Made by a program: the position numbers and the translations under genes | Notes under the pieces: model-generated | What the model was told of the DNA's origin: nothing | The model's database searches: none | The model's input: only the letters and a program-made list of their open reading frames with translations | Shown: piece by piece, positions 16,869 through 25,260 of the stretch | Numbering within the stretch: the first letter of the stretch is position 1 | How the letters are laid out: every line of letters starts with the position of its first letter | NCBI GenBank assembly: GCA_033763655.1 | Contig: JANRKD010000012.1 | Coordinates: forward strand, 28,704 to 92,703 | Direction of reading: 5' to 3' | DNA: 64,000 nucleotides | From: QFOX01 sp033763655 | GTDB lineage: Bacteria; Pseudomonadota; Alphaproteobacteria; Rickettsiales; UBA3002

Positions 16869-17099
16869 CTAGTGAGCAGCAGCCGGAGCAGCTTCTTTTT
16901 TCTCGGCTTTTGCAGCAGCAGGAGCCGTTTTTGCAGCTTCAGCAGCAGCTTCTTTCGAAACTTCTTTAGCGGCTTCTTTCGAAGCTTCTTTCGAAACTTC
17001 TTTAGCAGCTGCAGGAGCAGCCGCTTGTTCAGCAGCGAATGCCGACGAAGCAACGAGGGTGGTAGCAGCAACAGCGATCAGAAGGGACTTAAGTGCCAT
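16869..17099 (-). CDS. Secreted Ala/Lys/Glu-rich small protein
   Basis: A 76-residue protein. Residues 1-23 (MALKSLLIAVAATTLVASSAFAA) form a textbook Sec signal peptide with an AFA-A cleavage site. The mature part is almost only Ala, Lys, Glu, Ser and Val, with repeated KEVSKEA / SKEAAKE units that should form a charged amphipathic helix. The DNA repeats too (TTCTTTCGAAACTTCTTTAG occurs twice). A strong ribosome binding site (AAGGAGA) precedes the ATG and a strong terminator follows, so it looks like a highly expressed single-gene unit. I do not recognise a named family; periplasmic or envelope location is inferred. Confidence 0.75.
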   Translation of the reverse strand: MALKSLLIAVAATTLVASSAFAAEQAAAPAAAKEVSKEASKEAAKEVSKEAAAEAAKTAPAAAKAEKKEAAPAAAH

Positions 17100-17136
17100 G
17101 GTTTATCTCCTTTGAGGTTAAGTTAGTTGGCGATTC

Positions 17137-17212
17137 GGTGTATAAGCAATCAAGCTGAGGCGAAACTGAAGTTTTGAAAAATAAACGCTTATCCACAGAT
17201 TACTTATCCACA
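17137..17212. promoter_or_regulatory. DnaA box pair in an intergenic region
   Basis: Two perfect 9-base DnaA boxes (TTATCCACA) lie at 17189-17197 and 17204-17212 in the same orientation, 15 bases start to start. A 7-of-9 match in the opposite orientation is at 17137-17145. An A/T-rich stretch (17169-17186) adjoins them. The 138-base gap otherwise holds the promoter of the Ala-rich gene. Possible roles are a DnaA-regulated promoter, a DnaA titration site or part of an origin. Confidence 0.6.
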
Positions 17213-17237
17213 CCGAATCGCACGGAGCGTCGGCGCG

Positions 17238-18761
17238 CTAGCGGCGATAGCGGGAGGTCGGCAGTTGCCCCGGCGTGCGCTGCACAGGTGACGACATGCC
17301 CAGATCCCGCACGGTGCCGCAGCGCAGTTTCGTTTCCTCTTCCTCCTGCTGCGCGGTGACCCCGGCGCACAGATTGCTGACAAAGCCCACATGCATCACC
17401 GGCCCGACCCGCAGCCAGACCTGCGAAACGCCGCGCACCTGCTGCTGGTAAGGCGCAGTCAGCCGCACCCGCACCACCGGGAAATCGGGGTGAATCTGGC
17501 GATATTCCGCCCAATAGGCGAGGGCTTCCCCGTTGCTGGCAAACGGCCCGATCTGCGCCCAGAAGGCTTTCTGGCCTTCGCTCGCACTCGGGCTTAACGA
17601 TACAGCGGGCACGACCGGCGCGACAGGGACAGCCTGAATAACCGCAGGGGCTGCGGGCGGCGCGGTTATCTGCGTGACGGGGACGCGCCTGGCTTCCTCC
17701 ACCTGCACCGAACCATCCGCCGCCGGGGAAGCCACCGCCGCCGGGGAAGCCACCGGTTCGGGCAACGGCAGGGGCGCTGGCGCACTGGCGGCCAGCAATG
17801 TTTCACGATCCTGCGCCCGCAACGGCGCGGGGGGGGGCGGCAACTGCAGCGACGGCGCGGACATGGCGAGTGGTGCGGCGTTCAATGCCACCGACGGCAT
17901 CGCCGCCAGAGGGGTCGCGGGCGAGGCCAGCGAATTGGCAGGCTCCGGCACCAGCACGGGAAGCGGCGCAGGCATGGGGAGCGCCTGCGCATCCACCGTT
18001 TCGATTGGCGCGGCGGCAGGAGAAGGTGCCAGCTTCGGGGCCGGCTTCACTTCGGGCGCATCACTGCTGAAGGGGTTCAGTCGCGACCAGAAACTACGGT
18101 GCGAATCTTTCGAAACCGCCGCCAGATCGGCGTGCACTTTCGGCTGATTCTCGATGGCAGTATCCAGCGCACTTGCCACTTCGGGCGCGGCACGATCCGC
18201 CGTATCCATCTCCATCGCCGACATGGTCGCCGCCGCGCCGATGCTGCCCAATGCCTCGCGGTTCAGCGGGTCACGCGCCGGGGCCTCGTTCAGGATACTC
18301 AGCCTGCGGGTGACATCGGGCGCATTATCCGTCGCCACCGCCGACGCGGCCATGGACATGACCGGTGCCGGGGCTGCCGCATTGCTGCCTGCGGCGGCAG
18401 ATGCCTTCGTCGCGCCTTCTTTTGCGGGAGAACTCTCCATCGCCGTCTGCACGATATAGCATTCATCCCCGGCGCCGTTTAGCTGCGCGCAGAGGGCCTG
18501 CGCCGCCGCGCGATTTTCGACCGGCCCCGCCTGCGTGCGGTAGACCGTGAGGTTATCGGGCGGCAGTTTCACCTCGCGGATACTGCTGGCCAGTTTGCCA
18601 AGGGAAGCAGCGTGTTTTGCGGTTACTTCGCCCAGCCGTTTTTCGGCTTCCGCGCGGGTTTCAAACGAACCGAACTGAAGCATGGTCAGCGACGCAGCGA
18701 AAGCAGAAACGGCCACCGATGACGCCACTGCAAACGCAAACGCTAAGCGAATAGGTTTCAC
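17238..18761 (-). CDS. Secreted protein with two SPOR-like domains
   Basis: A 507-residue protein. The start is a signal peptide (VKPIRLAFAFAVASSVAVSAFAA). An N-terminal SPOR-like region follows (LTMLQFGSFETRAEAEKRL through YRTQAGPVENRAAAQALC, about residues 25-115), then a long Ala/Pro-rich linker of about 280 residues, and a second SPOR-like region (FWAQIGPFASNGEALAYWAEY to WLRVGPVMHV, about 410-490). SPOR domains bind denuded peptidoglycan, usually at division sites. The GTG start at 18761 is chosen for its GAGGA ribosome site and the signal peptide. The linker codes through a run of nine G (plus strand 17829-17837). Divergent from lysS. Confidence 0.75.
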   Translation of the reverse strand: MKPIRLAFAFAVASSVAVSAFAASLTMLQFGSFETRAEAEKRLGEVTAKHAASLGKLASSIREVKLPPDNLTVYRTQAGPVENRAAAQALCAQLNGAGDECYIVQTAMESSPAKEGATKASAAAGSNAAAPAPVMSMAASAVATDNAPDVTRRLSILNEAPARDPLNREALGSIGAAATMSAMEMDTADRAAPEVASALDTAIENQPKVHADLAAVSKDSHRSFWSRLNPFSSDAPEVKPAPKLAPSPAAAPIETVDAQALPMPAPLPVLVPEPANSLASPATPLAAMPSVALNAAPLAMSAPSLQLPPPPAPLRAQDRETLLAASAPAPLPLPEPVASPAAVASPAADGSVQVEEARRVPVTQITAPPAAPAVIQAVPVAPVVPAVSLSPSASEGQKAFWAQIGPFASNGEALAYWAEYRQIHPDFPVVRVRLTAPYQQQVRGVSQVWLRVGPVMHVGFVSNLCAGVTAQQEEEETKLRCGTVRDLGMSSPVQRTPGQLPTSRYRR

Positions 18762-18965
18762 AAAATCCTCAGTCAGGGCGGTGACATGTTGTTCTTTTAC
18801 AACAGCGTGTCTAAGGGAATCAGGGCAACCGCGCAAGCGCTTTTTAGCTGAGGATACCCCCCACTTCCCGCGCGCAATTTGCTTTTCATCCGGGCAAAGC
18901 TTCGCTAAAGCAACGATGACTTGCGTTTTTCCACCCCACCTCCATCCTTGCCCTTAAGGTACCGA

Positions 18966-20714
18966 ATGAACACTGCTGCCACTGCTAAATCCTGGCCTTT
19001 CGAAGAGGCCCGCGCCCTGCTCACCCGGATGGAGCGCCTGAAGGAGAAGAAAGACACGGTGCTGTTTGAAACGGGCTACGGCCCCTCGGGCCTGCCGCAT
19101 ATCGGCACGTTCGGCGAGGTGGCACGCACCGCGATGGTGCGCCATGCCTTTGAAACGCTGACTGCCGGCCAGTATAAAACGCGCCTCATCTGCTTTTCCG
19201 ACGATATGGACGGCCTGCGCAAAGTGCCAGACAACCTGCCTAACGCGGCGATGATTGCGCAAAATCTCGGCAAGCCGCTGACCGCAATCCCCGACCCGTT
19301 TGGCACCCACGAGAGCTTCGGCCACCACATGAACGCCCGCCTGCGCGCCTTCCTCGATAATTTCGGCTTCGATTACGAGTTCCGCTCCTCGACGGAAACC
19401 TACCGCAGCGGCGCGTTCGACACGGCCCTGCGCAATATCCTCGCCAATTACGACAAGGTGATGGATGTCATGCTGCCGACCCTGGGCGAGGAGCGCGCGG
19501 AAACCTATGCGCCGTTCTTGCCCGTGTCGCCCGTTTCCGGCAAGGTCCTGCTCGCGAAGGTTGTTAAAACCGATGTGGCAAAAGGCACCATCACCTACCT
19601 CGAAGAGGACGGCTCGGAGGTGGAAACGCCCGTCACCGGCGGCCACTGCAAGCTGCAATGGAAGCCCGACATGGGCATGCGCTGGGCGGCGCTCGGGGTC
19701 GATTACGAGATGTATGGCAAGGATCACCTCGCCAGCGCAAAACTGTATGACGCCATCTGCCGTATTGCGGGCGGCACCCCGCCCCAGCAGATGATGTTCG
19801 AGCTGTTTCTCGACGAGAACGGCCAGAAGATTTCCAAATCCAAAGGCAACGGCATCACGATTGACGAATGGCTGAAATACGCGCCCGAGGAATCGCTGGC
19901 GCTGTATATGTTCACCAACCCGCGCCGCGCCAAGAAGCTGTATTTCGACGTCATCCCGCAACAGGTGGATGACTACCTGACCTATCTGGAGAAATACCAT
20001 CAGCTTACAGTGGGCAATAGCAGCGACATTGGCTCCCGCTCCCCCCTTGCGGGGGAGCCCGATCCGTCTTCGGATGGGGTGGGGGGACAAACCGCGAAGA
20101 ATACCCCCCCCGGATTTACAAGTGCAAATCCCGCCCACCCGCAAGGGGTGGGCACGCCCGCGTCGCTGCTTGCGCTCAACCCTGCGGCACTCGACAATCC
20201 CGTCTGGCATATCCATGGCGGCACGCCTCCGGCGCCGGAATCTTCCCTGCGTTTCAGCCTGCTGCTCAACCTTGTTTCCGCCTGCAACGCCGAGGATACA
20301 TCCGTGCTCTGGGGTTTCCTGAAACGCGAATTGCCCGAAGCCACGCCGGAAAATTCACCGATGCTGGATCAATTATGCGGCTATGCCGTGCGCTATTACC
20401 ACGACTTCGTGAAGCCGCACAAAAAGTTCCGTGCGCCGACCGAAATCGAGCGCGCAGCATTGCTCGAATTGCGCAGCTACCTTGCTGCGCTGGCCGACGG
20501 CACGCCCGCCGAGGATATCCAGACCCGCATTTATGAAATCGGGGTGGCACATTACAGCAAGGAAACTTTGCGCGAATGGTTCAAAGCCACCTATGAACTG
20601 CTGCTTGGCGCCTCTCAGGGCCCGCGCATGGGCAGCTTCATCCACCTCTTTGGCGCGCGCGGAACCATCGGGCTGATCGACGCGGCGCTGGGGCAAAAGG
20701 ACGTGGCGGCTTGA
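18966..20714 (+). CDS. lysS: Lysyl-tRNA synthetase, class I
   Basis: A 582-residue class I synthetase that charges tRNA-Lys. The HIGH-type motif GYGPSGLPHIGTFGEV is near residue 37 and the KMSKS-type motif QKISKSKGNGITIDEW near 293. Class I LysRS is the archaeal form, also found in many alphaproteobacteria. After the YLTYLEKYH helix the chain has about 45 extra residues (about 354-398, GSRSPLAGEPDPSSDGVGG and on) encoded by palindromic repeats inserted in frame, before the family resumes at LDNPVWHIHGG. The start at 18966 has an AAGG ribosome site. The stop overlaps the next start by one base. Confidence 0.93.
   Translation: MNTAATAKSWPFEEARALLTRMERLKEKKDTVLFETGYGPSGLPHIGTFGEVARTAMVRHAFETLTAGQYKTRLICFSDDMDGLRKVPDNLPNAAMIAQNLGKPLTAIPDPFGTHESFGHHMNARLRAFLDNFGFDYEFRSSTETYRSGAFDTALRNILANYDKVMDVMLPTLGEERAETYAPFLPVSPVSGKVLLAKVVKTDVAKGTITYLEEDGSEVETPVTGGHCKLQWKPDMGMRWAALGVDYEMYGKDHLASAKLYDAICRIAGGTPPQQMMFELFLDENGQKISKSKGNGITIDEWLKYAPEESLALYMFTNPRRAKKLYFDVIPQQVDDYLTYLEKYHQLTVGNSSDIGSRSPLAGEPDPSSDGVGGQTAKNTPPGFTSANPAHPQGVGTPASLLALNPAALDNPVWHIHGGTPPAPESSLRFSLLLNLVSACNAEDTSVLWGFLKRELPEATPENSPMLDQLCGYAVRYYHDFVKPHKKFRAPTEIERAALLELRSYLAALADGTPAEDIQTRIYEIGVAHYSKETLREWFKATYELLLGASQGPRMGSFIHLFGARGTIGLIDAALGQKDVAA
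20031..20157. repeat. Palindromic repeats inserted in frame inside lysS
   Basis: Four hairpins in about 125 bases of coding sequence: GCTCCCCC/GGGGGAGC (20038-20058), ATCCG/CGGAT (20062-20075), GGATTT/AAATCC (20112-20131) and CCCACCC/GGGTGGG (20134-20152). The first hairpin, 21 bases, occurs identically in the intergenic region at 26772-26792. The reading frame of lysS stays open throughout. Confidence 0.8.
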
Positions 20715-21538
20715 TGTCCATGAACCTCGAAGAAATTATCGGCAATTACGACGCTTTCATCGTCGATCTGTGGGGCGTCATCCATGATGGAACGCATCTC
20801 TACCCCGGCGCAGCGGAAACGCTGGCGCTGCTGCACAGCCTCAACAAACCGGTGGTGTTTCTATCAAACGCGCCGCGCATATCGGCCAAAGCGCAGGGCA
20901 ACCTCGACCGCCTGAACATCCCGCGCAGCCATTATCTTGAAATCGTCACCAGCGGTCAGGTGGCGCATGATTTATTGGCGCGCGACGCAAGCCCCAAACG
21001 CCGCTACTACTACCTCGGCCCCAGCAAGGACGAAGACGTGCTCGATGATTTACCCAATTACCAGCGCGTCGATGAACCCGCCGAGGCCGGCTTCATCCTC
21101 TGCACCGGTTACGAGGAAGACGGCCAGCCTCACGAGGAAATTGTGCCGCTGCTGCTGCAACTCCTGCATCTGCCGATGCTATGCATCAACCCCGATATGG
21201 AGGTGGTGAAGCAGGACGGCACGCAGTGGCTGTGCGCGGGCGCGGTGGCCACCGAGTTCACGCAGTTGGGCGGCAAAGTAGCCTATACCGGCAAGCCCTT
21301 CCCTGAAGTCTATCAGGTCTGCAAGCTGCTGCTGGGCAACCTGCGCACGCTATGCGTGGGCGACAACCCCGCGACCGACATCAAAGGCGCGAACGAGGCG
21401 GGATTCGACAGCCTGCTCATCACCGGCGGCGTGCTCAAAGCCCGCTACGGCGAGCAGTTGAGCCACGATCAGGCGCGCGAAATCTGCGCCATCGCGAAGG
21501 TGACGCCGACCTTTGTGCTGGGCGGGTTCGGGCTGTAA
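20714..21538 (+). CDS. HAD-superfamily class IIA hydrolase, NagD-like
   Basis: A 274-residue phosphatase-family protein. Motif I is FIVDLWGVIHDG near residue 14, motif II VVFLSNAPR near 46, the large C2-type cap lies between about 70 and 190, and the lysine/acidic motifs are YTGKPFPEVY near 195 and CVGDNPATDIKGANEAG near 215. This is the NagD/TIGR01459-type class IIA group, which dephosphorylates sugars or nucleotides. In motif I the second aspartate of DxD is replaced (D-L-W-G-V), as is common in this subgroup. The start overlaps the lysS stop (TGATG). The substrate is unknown. Confidence 0.82.
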   Translation: MSMNLEEIIGNYDAFIVDLWGVIHDGTHLYPGAAETLALLHSLNKPVVFLSNAPRISAKAQGNLDRLNIPRSHYLEIVTSGQVAHDLLARDASPKRRYYYLGPSKDEDVLDDLPNYQRVDEPAEAGFILCTGYEEDGQPHEEIVPLLLQLLHLPMLCINPDMEVVKQDGTQWLCAGAVATEFTQLGGKVAYTGKPFPEVYQVCKLLLGNLRTLCVGDNPATDIKGANEAGFDSLLITGGVLKARYGEQLSHDQAREICAIAKVTPTFVLGGFGL

Positions 21539-21578
21539 TTCTTTGCGGCATCGAAGGGGCCTTGGGCCGTGGCGGGGG

Positions 21579-21608
21579 ATCCCGGTACGCGCTACGCTTG
21601 GCCGGGAT
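21579..21608. repeat. Intergenic hairpin after the NagD-like gene
   Basis: ATCCCGG (21579-21585) pairs with CCGGGAT (21602-21608) around a 16-base loop. There is no T-run, so it resembles a dispersed palindromic element more than a factor-independent terminator. Confidence 0.45.
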
Positions 21609-21667
21609 GATGCCCTAAACAAACCTCTGTGCTTGCTGCGCTTTTGAAATCCGCTATAAACGCGGTT

Positions 21668-23065
21668 ATGAGCGAAAAGAAAGCAGCAGCGAACAGCATG
21701 TGGGGTGGGCATTATACGCTCGGCCCGGCGGAAGCGTTTGCGGCTATTAATCCCAGTATCGCCATCGACCAGCGGCTTTACGCCGAGGATATTCAAGGCT
21801 CCCTCGCCCATGCCGCCATGCTCGCGAAAGTGGGAATCCTGAGCGCGGATGAGCAGCAGGAAATCGCGCGCGGCCTCGCACAGGTGAAGGCGGAAATCGA
21901 AGCAGGCACGCTGAAATTCAGCGCGGCACTGGAAGACATCCACATGAACATCGAGTCCCGCCTCAAAGACATCATCGGCGCGCCCGCTGGCAAACTGCAC
22001 ACTGCCCGCTCGCGCAACGATCAGGTCGCCACCGACCTGCGGCTTTATGCGCGCACGCTGTGCGGGCATCTGGATGCGGCGTTGCAGGCGCTACAGGCCG
22101 CCCTCCTCGCGCAGGCGGAGCATACTATCGACACGGTGATGCCCGGCCTGACACATCTGCAACCGGCGCAACCGATCAGCTTCGCGCATCATTTGCTGGC
22201 GTATGTTGAAATGTTCGGGCGCGACCGGGGCCGCATCGCAGATGCCGCGAAACGCCTGAACGAATGCCCGCTGGGCGCGGCGGCGCTGGCCGGCACCACC
22301 TACCCTATCGACCGCGCGATGACCGCTGAAATCCTCGGCTTTGACCACCCGATGCGCAACTCGCTCGATGCCGTCTCGGCGCGCGATTATGTGGTGGAGC
22401 TGCTGGCGGCCTTTGCCATCATCGCCACCCACCTGTCGCGTCTGGCCGAGGAACTGGTGCTGTGGACATCACCGCTCGTCGGCTTCGTGAAATTGAGCGA
22501 AGCCTTCACCAGCGGTTCTTCTATCATGCCGCAAAAACGCAACCCCGATGCGGCCGAACTGGTGCGCGGTAAAACGGGCGGCATCGTAGGCGCGCTGGTG
22601 GCGATGCTCACCACCCTCAAAGCCCTGCCGCTCGCCTACAACAAGGATATGCAAGAAGACAAACGCCCGTTCTTTTTTGCGGGCGATGAAATCCTGCTCA
22701 GCCTCAAGGCAATGACGGGTATGGTCGCCGACCTGCAGCCGCAGACGGATGCCATGCGCGCCGCCTGCTCGCGCGGCTACCTCAATGCCACCGACCTGGC
22801 CGACTGGCTGGTGCAGCATGCGGGCGTGCCTTTCCGCGAGGCGCATCACCTCACCGGGCAATTGGTCAGGCTGGCCGAGCAGGAAAAATGTGGGCTGGAG
22901 GATTTATCCCTCGCACAGATGCAGGCCGTCCACCCGGCCATCACCGCCGATATTTTCGCCGCGATTGCGCTTAATGCCTGCGTCGCGCGCCGCACCAGCG
23001 CCGGCGGCACCGCCCCCGAACGTGTGCGCGAGGCCCTCACCGCAGCAAGAAAGGCATGGTTATGA
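21668..23065 (+). CDS. argH: Argininosuccinate lyase
   Basis: A 465-residue member of the fumarase/aspartase superfamily that splits argininosuccinate into arginine and fumarate. Visible motifs are HTARSRNDQVATDLRLY near residue 105, TVMPGLTHLQPAQPISF near 155, and the superfamily signature SSIMPQKRNPDAAE near 280. The start at 21668 (MSEKKAAANSMWGG) matches the usual N-terminus; the frame extends 39 bases upstream without a good ribosome site. It is followed with a 4-base overlap by a small lipoprotein and then lysA, the standard alphaproteobacterial argH-lptM-lysA order. Confidence 0.95.
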   Translation: MSEKKAAANSMWGGHYTLGPAEAFAAINPSIAIDQRLYAEDIQGSLAHAAMLAKVGILSADEQQEIARGLAQVKAEIEAGTLKFSAALEDIHMNIESRLKDIIGAPAGKLHTARSRNDQVATDLRLYARTLCGHLDAALQALQAALLAQAEHTIDTVMPGLTHLQPAQPISFAHHLLAYVEMFGRDRGRIADAAKRLNECPLGAAALAGTTYPIDRAMTAEILGFDHPMRNSLDAVSARDYVVELLAAFAIIATHLSRLAEELVLWTSPLVGFVKLSEAFTSGSSIMPQKRNPDAAELVRGKTGGIVGALVAMLTTLKALPLAYNKDMQEDKRPFFFAGDEILLSLKAMTGMVADLQPQTDAMRAACSRGYLNATDLADWLVQHAGVPFREAHHLTGQLVRLAEQEKCGLEDLSLAQMQAVHPAITADIFAAIALNACVARRTSAGGTAPERVREALTAARKAWL

Positions 23066-23259
23066 TCCGCACCCTTTCCCTCATCGTGCTCGCGTTGGTT
23101 ATAGCGAGTTGCGGCGTTAAGCGCCCACTCTTGCGCCCAAAAGACATCCCCGCCTACGAGGAACAAAAGCGCAAGAAACGTGAGGAGCTGGAGCAAGACC
23201 AGATTGAGCTCGACCGCGAAGATGCTGCCGATGCTGCTGCGCCGGAAAGCAGCAAGTAA
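23062..23259 (+). CDS. lptM: LptM-like small lipoprotein
   Basis: A 65-residue protein with a lipoprotein signal MIRTLSLIVLALVIASCGVKRP. The CGVK(R/G)PL segment straight after the lipobox cysteine is the hallmark of the LptM/YifL family, whose E. coli member helps LptD assemble in the outer membrane. The rest is a charged helix rich in Lys, Glu and Asp. The start codon overlaps the argH stop (ATGA), and lysA begins at its last base, so all three are translationally coupled. The family is assigned by the post-cysteine motif and gene order. Confidence 0.75.
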   Translation: MIRTLSLIVLALVIASCGVKRPLLRPKDIPAYEEQKRKKREELEQDQIELDREDAADAAAPESSK

Positions 23260-24512
23260 TGGATTATTTCATCTATAAGAACGGCGCGCTGCATGCCGAA
23301 GATGTCGCCATCGCCGATATTGCTGCCACGGTCGGCACCCCTTTTTACTGCTATAGCCACGCCACCCTCGCCCGTCATGCACAGGTGTTTTCGGATTCGC
23401 TCGCAGCGCTCAAACCGCTGGTCTGTTTTGCGGTCAAGGCCAACAGCAACCTCGCAGTGCTCAAAACACTGGCGGAGTGCGGCCTTGGAGCCGATGTTGT
23501 CTCCGAAGGTGAACTGCGGCGGGCGCTGGCCGCAGGGATTCCAGCCGGGAAAATCGTATTCTCGGGCGTCGGCAAAACACGGCAGGAAATGGCTTTCGCC
23601 CTCGCGACAGGGATTTTCCAGTTCAATGTCGAATCCGAAAGCGAGCTGATTGCCCTGAACGACGTGGCGGCGTCGCGCGGCCTGAAGGCGCCGATGGCGC
23701 TGCGCGTCAACCCCGATGTCGATGCCAAAACCCACGCCAAAATCTCGACCGGCAAAAAGGAAAACAAGTTTGGCATCGCCATCGACGATGCAGCGCGCCT
23801 CTATACCCTCGCGCAATCGCTGCCCCATATCGCGGTGCAGGGCGTGTCGGTGCATATCGGCTCGCAACTGACGGAGCTTGCGCCCTTCCGCGCCGCCTAT
23901 GCGCGGGTGCGCGCGCTGGTCGAACATTTGCGTGCCTGCGGCATCGCCATTCGCACAATCGACCTTGGCGGCGGGCTGGGCGTGCCCTATGCCAGCGACG
24001 ACGCACCCCCCCCACCCGCTGAATACGGCGCGCTGGTCACCGAGATGTTCGGCGATTTCGGCGCGGAATTTATTTTCGAACCGGGGCGGCTCATCAGCGC
24101 CAATGCGGGGATTCTGGTGACGCAGGTGACCTACGTGAAACACGCCGAGCAGGTCTATGTAATTGTCGATGCGGGCATGAACGACCTCATGCGTCCCGCG
24201 CTTTACGATGCGGTGCATGCCGTGGTGCCGGTGCGCGAAAGCGACGGCGCGATGACCAGCGTTTCGATCGTCGGCCCGGTCTGCGAATCAACCGATGTGT
24301 TTTTGAAAAACGCCGCCCTGCGCCTGCCCAACGAAGGCGATTTGCTGGCGCTGCGCACCGCCGGGGCCTATGGCGCATCGTTAAGCAACAGCTACAATTC
24401 GCGCCTGCTGGTGCCGGAAGTCATGGTGCGCGGCGCGGTGTTCAGCGTCATCCGCCCACGCCCCACTTACGCGCAAATGCTTGCAGCAGAGATAATCCCC
24501 GACTGGGTTTAG
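23259..24512 (+). CDS. lysA: Diaminopimelate decarboxylase
   Basis: A 417-residue fold type III PLP enzyme that makes lysine from meso-diaminopimelate. The cofactor lysine is K60 in CFAVKANSN. HIGSQLTELAPF near 203, the glycine-rich phosphate-binding DLGGGLGVPY near 237, EPGRLISANAG near 275 and the catalytic cysteine segment GPVCESTDVF near 340 are all present. The length is typical. It is last in the argH-lptM-lysA unit; a palindromic repeat follows within 40 bases. A run of eight C at 24006-24013 lies inside the coding region (DDAPPPPAE). Confidence 0.95.
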   Translation: MDYFIYKNGALHAEDVAIADIAATVGTPFYCYSHATLARHAQVFSDSLAALKPLVCFAVKANSNLAVLKTLAECGLGADVVSEGELRRALAAGIPAGKIVFSGVGKTRQEMAFALATGIFQFNVESESELIALNDVAASRGLKAPMALRVNPDVDAKTHAKISTGKKENKFGIAIDDAARLYTLAQSLPHIAVQGVSVHIGSQLTELAPFRAAYARVRALVEHLRACGIAIRTIDLGGGLGVPYASDDAPPPPAEYGALVTEMFGDFGAEFIFEPGRLISANAGILVTQVTYVKHAEQVYVIVDAGMNDLMRPALYDAVHAVVPVRESDGAMTSVSIVGPVCESTDVFLKNAALRLPNEGDLLALRTAGAYGASLSNSYNSRLLVPEVMVRGAVFSVIRPRPTYAQMLAAEIIPDWV

Positions 24513-24551
24513 ATAGCCACGGCTGGCTGCCACCGGCCACTTCCCTATCCC

Positions 24552-24645
24552 TTGTCATGCCAGCTTTACGCTGGCATCCATCTCCTATGAATATCTGCGG
24601 CGCAGACGCGCCGCGCTGGATGCCAAATCACGTTTGGCATGACAT
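24552..24645. repeat. Cloverleaf-like palindromic repeat element, copy B
   Basis: The same ends and arms as the element at 9042-9138: left hairpin TGCCAGC/GCTGGCA (24558-24576) and right hairpin TGCCAAA/TTTGGCA (24621-24639) are nearly identical. The middle hairpin is GCGGCG/CGCCGC (24597-24614), which differs in sequence from copy A but still pairs. It lies between the lysA end and the convergent hpt end. Confidence 0.85.
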
Positions 24646-24693
24646 GTGGTGAGGTTGGGTGCTTCTCTGGCAACTGTCGGCTGCGAACTGCCC

Positions 24694-25230
24694 TTAATGC
24701 ACATCCAAATAGCCGATGAACGGCAGCTCGCGGTAATGATTGGCATAATCGAGGCCGTACCCGACCACGAATTTATCCGGAATGCTGAAGCCGACGAAAT
24801 CCGCTTTCCCGGCCACTTCCAGCTTGCCCGGCTTTTCGAGCAGCACCGCAATTTTTACATCCGTTGCGCCGCGCTCGATCATCAAATCATGGGCAAAGCG
24901 CAGGGTGCGCCCGGTCTCGAGAATGTCATCGACAATCAGCACCTGCCTGCCCTCGACCTCGTCGCCGACATCGCGCCCGACCACCACCTGCCCCGAGCTG
25001 TGGGCGGCAGAGCCGTAGCTGCTTAAGGTCATGAAGTCGATTTGCGGATGCACCCCGATCGCGCAAAGTTCGCGCACCAGATCGGCGGTGAACATAAAGG
25101 AGCCGCGCAGCAGCGACACAATCAGGAAATCGCCGGTTATCTTCGCCGCGATTTCGCTGGCCAGCGCCTCGACGCGCTCTTTGATTTCAGCCGCCGTGAA
25201 CAATACGGGAATCGAACGTTTCTCAGCCAT
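24694..25230 (-). CDS. hpt: Hypoxanthine phosphoribosyltransferase
   Basis: A 178-residue type I phosphoribosyltransferase for purine salvage. The PRPP-binding motif VLIVDDILETGRTL lies near residue 99, a flexible-loop region YGSAAHSSGQVVVGRDV near 72, and the C-terminal VGFSIPDKFVVGYGLDYANHYRELPFIG is typical of Hpt. It converts hypoxanthine or guanine plus PRPP to the nucleotide. It is monocistronic and leftward; 30 bases separate it from the zinc-ribbon gene upstream, with which it may be co-transcribed. Confidence 0.93.
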   Translation of the reverse strand: MAEKRSIPVLFTAAEIKERVEALASEIAAKITGDFLIVSLLRGSFMFTADLVRELCAIGVHPQIDFMTLSSYGSAAHSSGQVVVGRDVGDEVEGRQVLIVDDILETGRTLRFAHDLMIERGATDVKIAVLLEKPGKLEVAGKADFVGFSIPDKFVVGYGLDYANHYRELPFIGYLDVH

Positions 25231-25260
25231 GATGGTTCTTTTTCTTAGGGTTAGCGACCG

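Noticed and set aside
17137..17212. Calling a chromosomal origin of replication
   Set aside because: Only two perfect DnaA boxes; no cluster, no dnaA/parA/hemE neighbours and no GC-skew evidence available, so it is reported only as a regulatory candidate.
20031..20157. lysS as a pseudogene disrupted by repeats
   Set aside because: The frame stays open, both catalytic motifs are intact and family sequence resumes after the insert.
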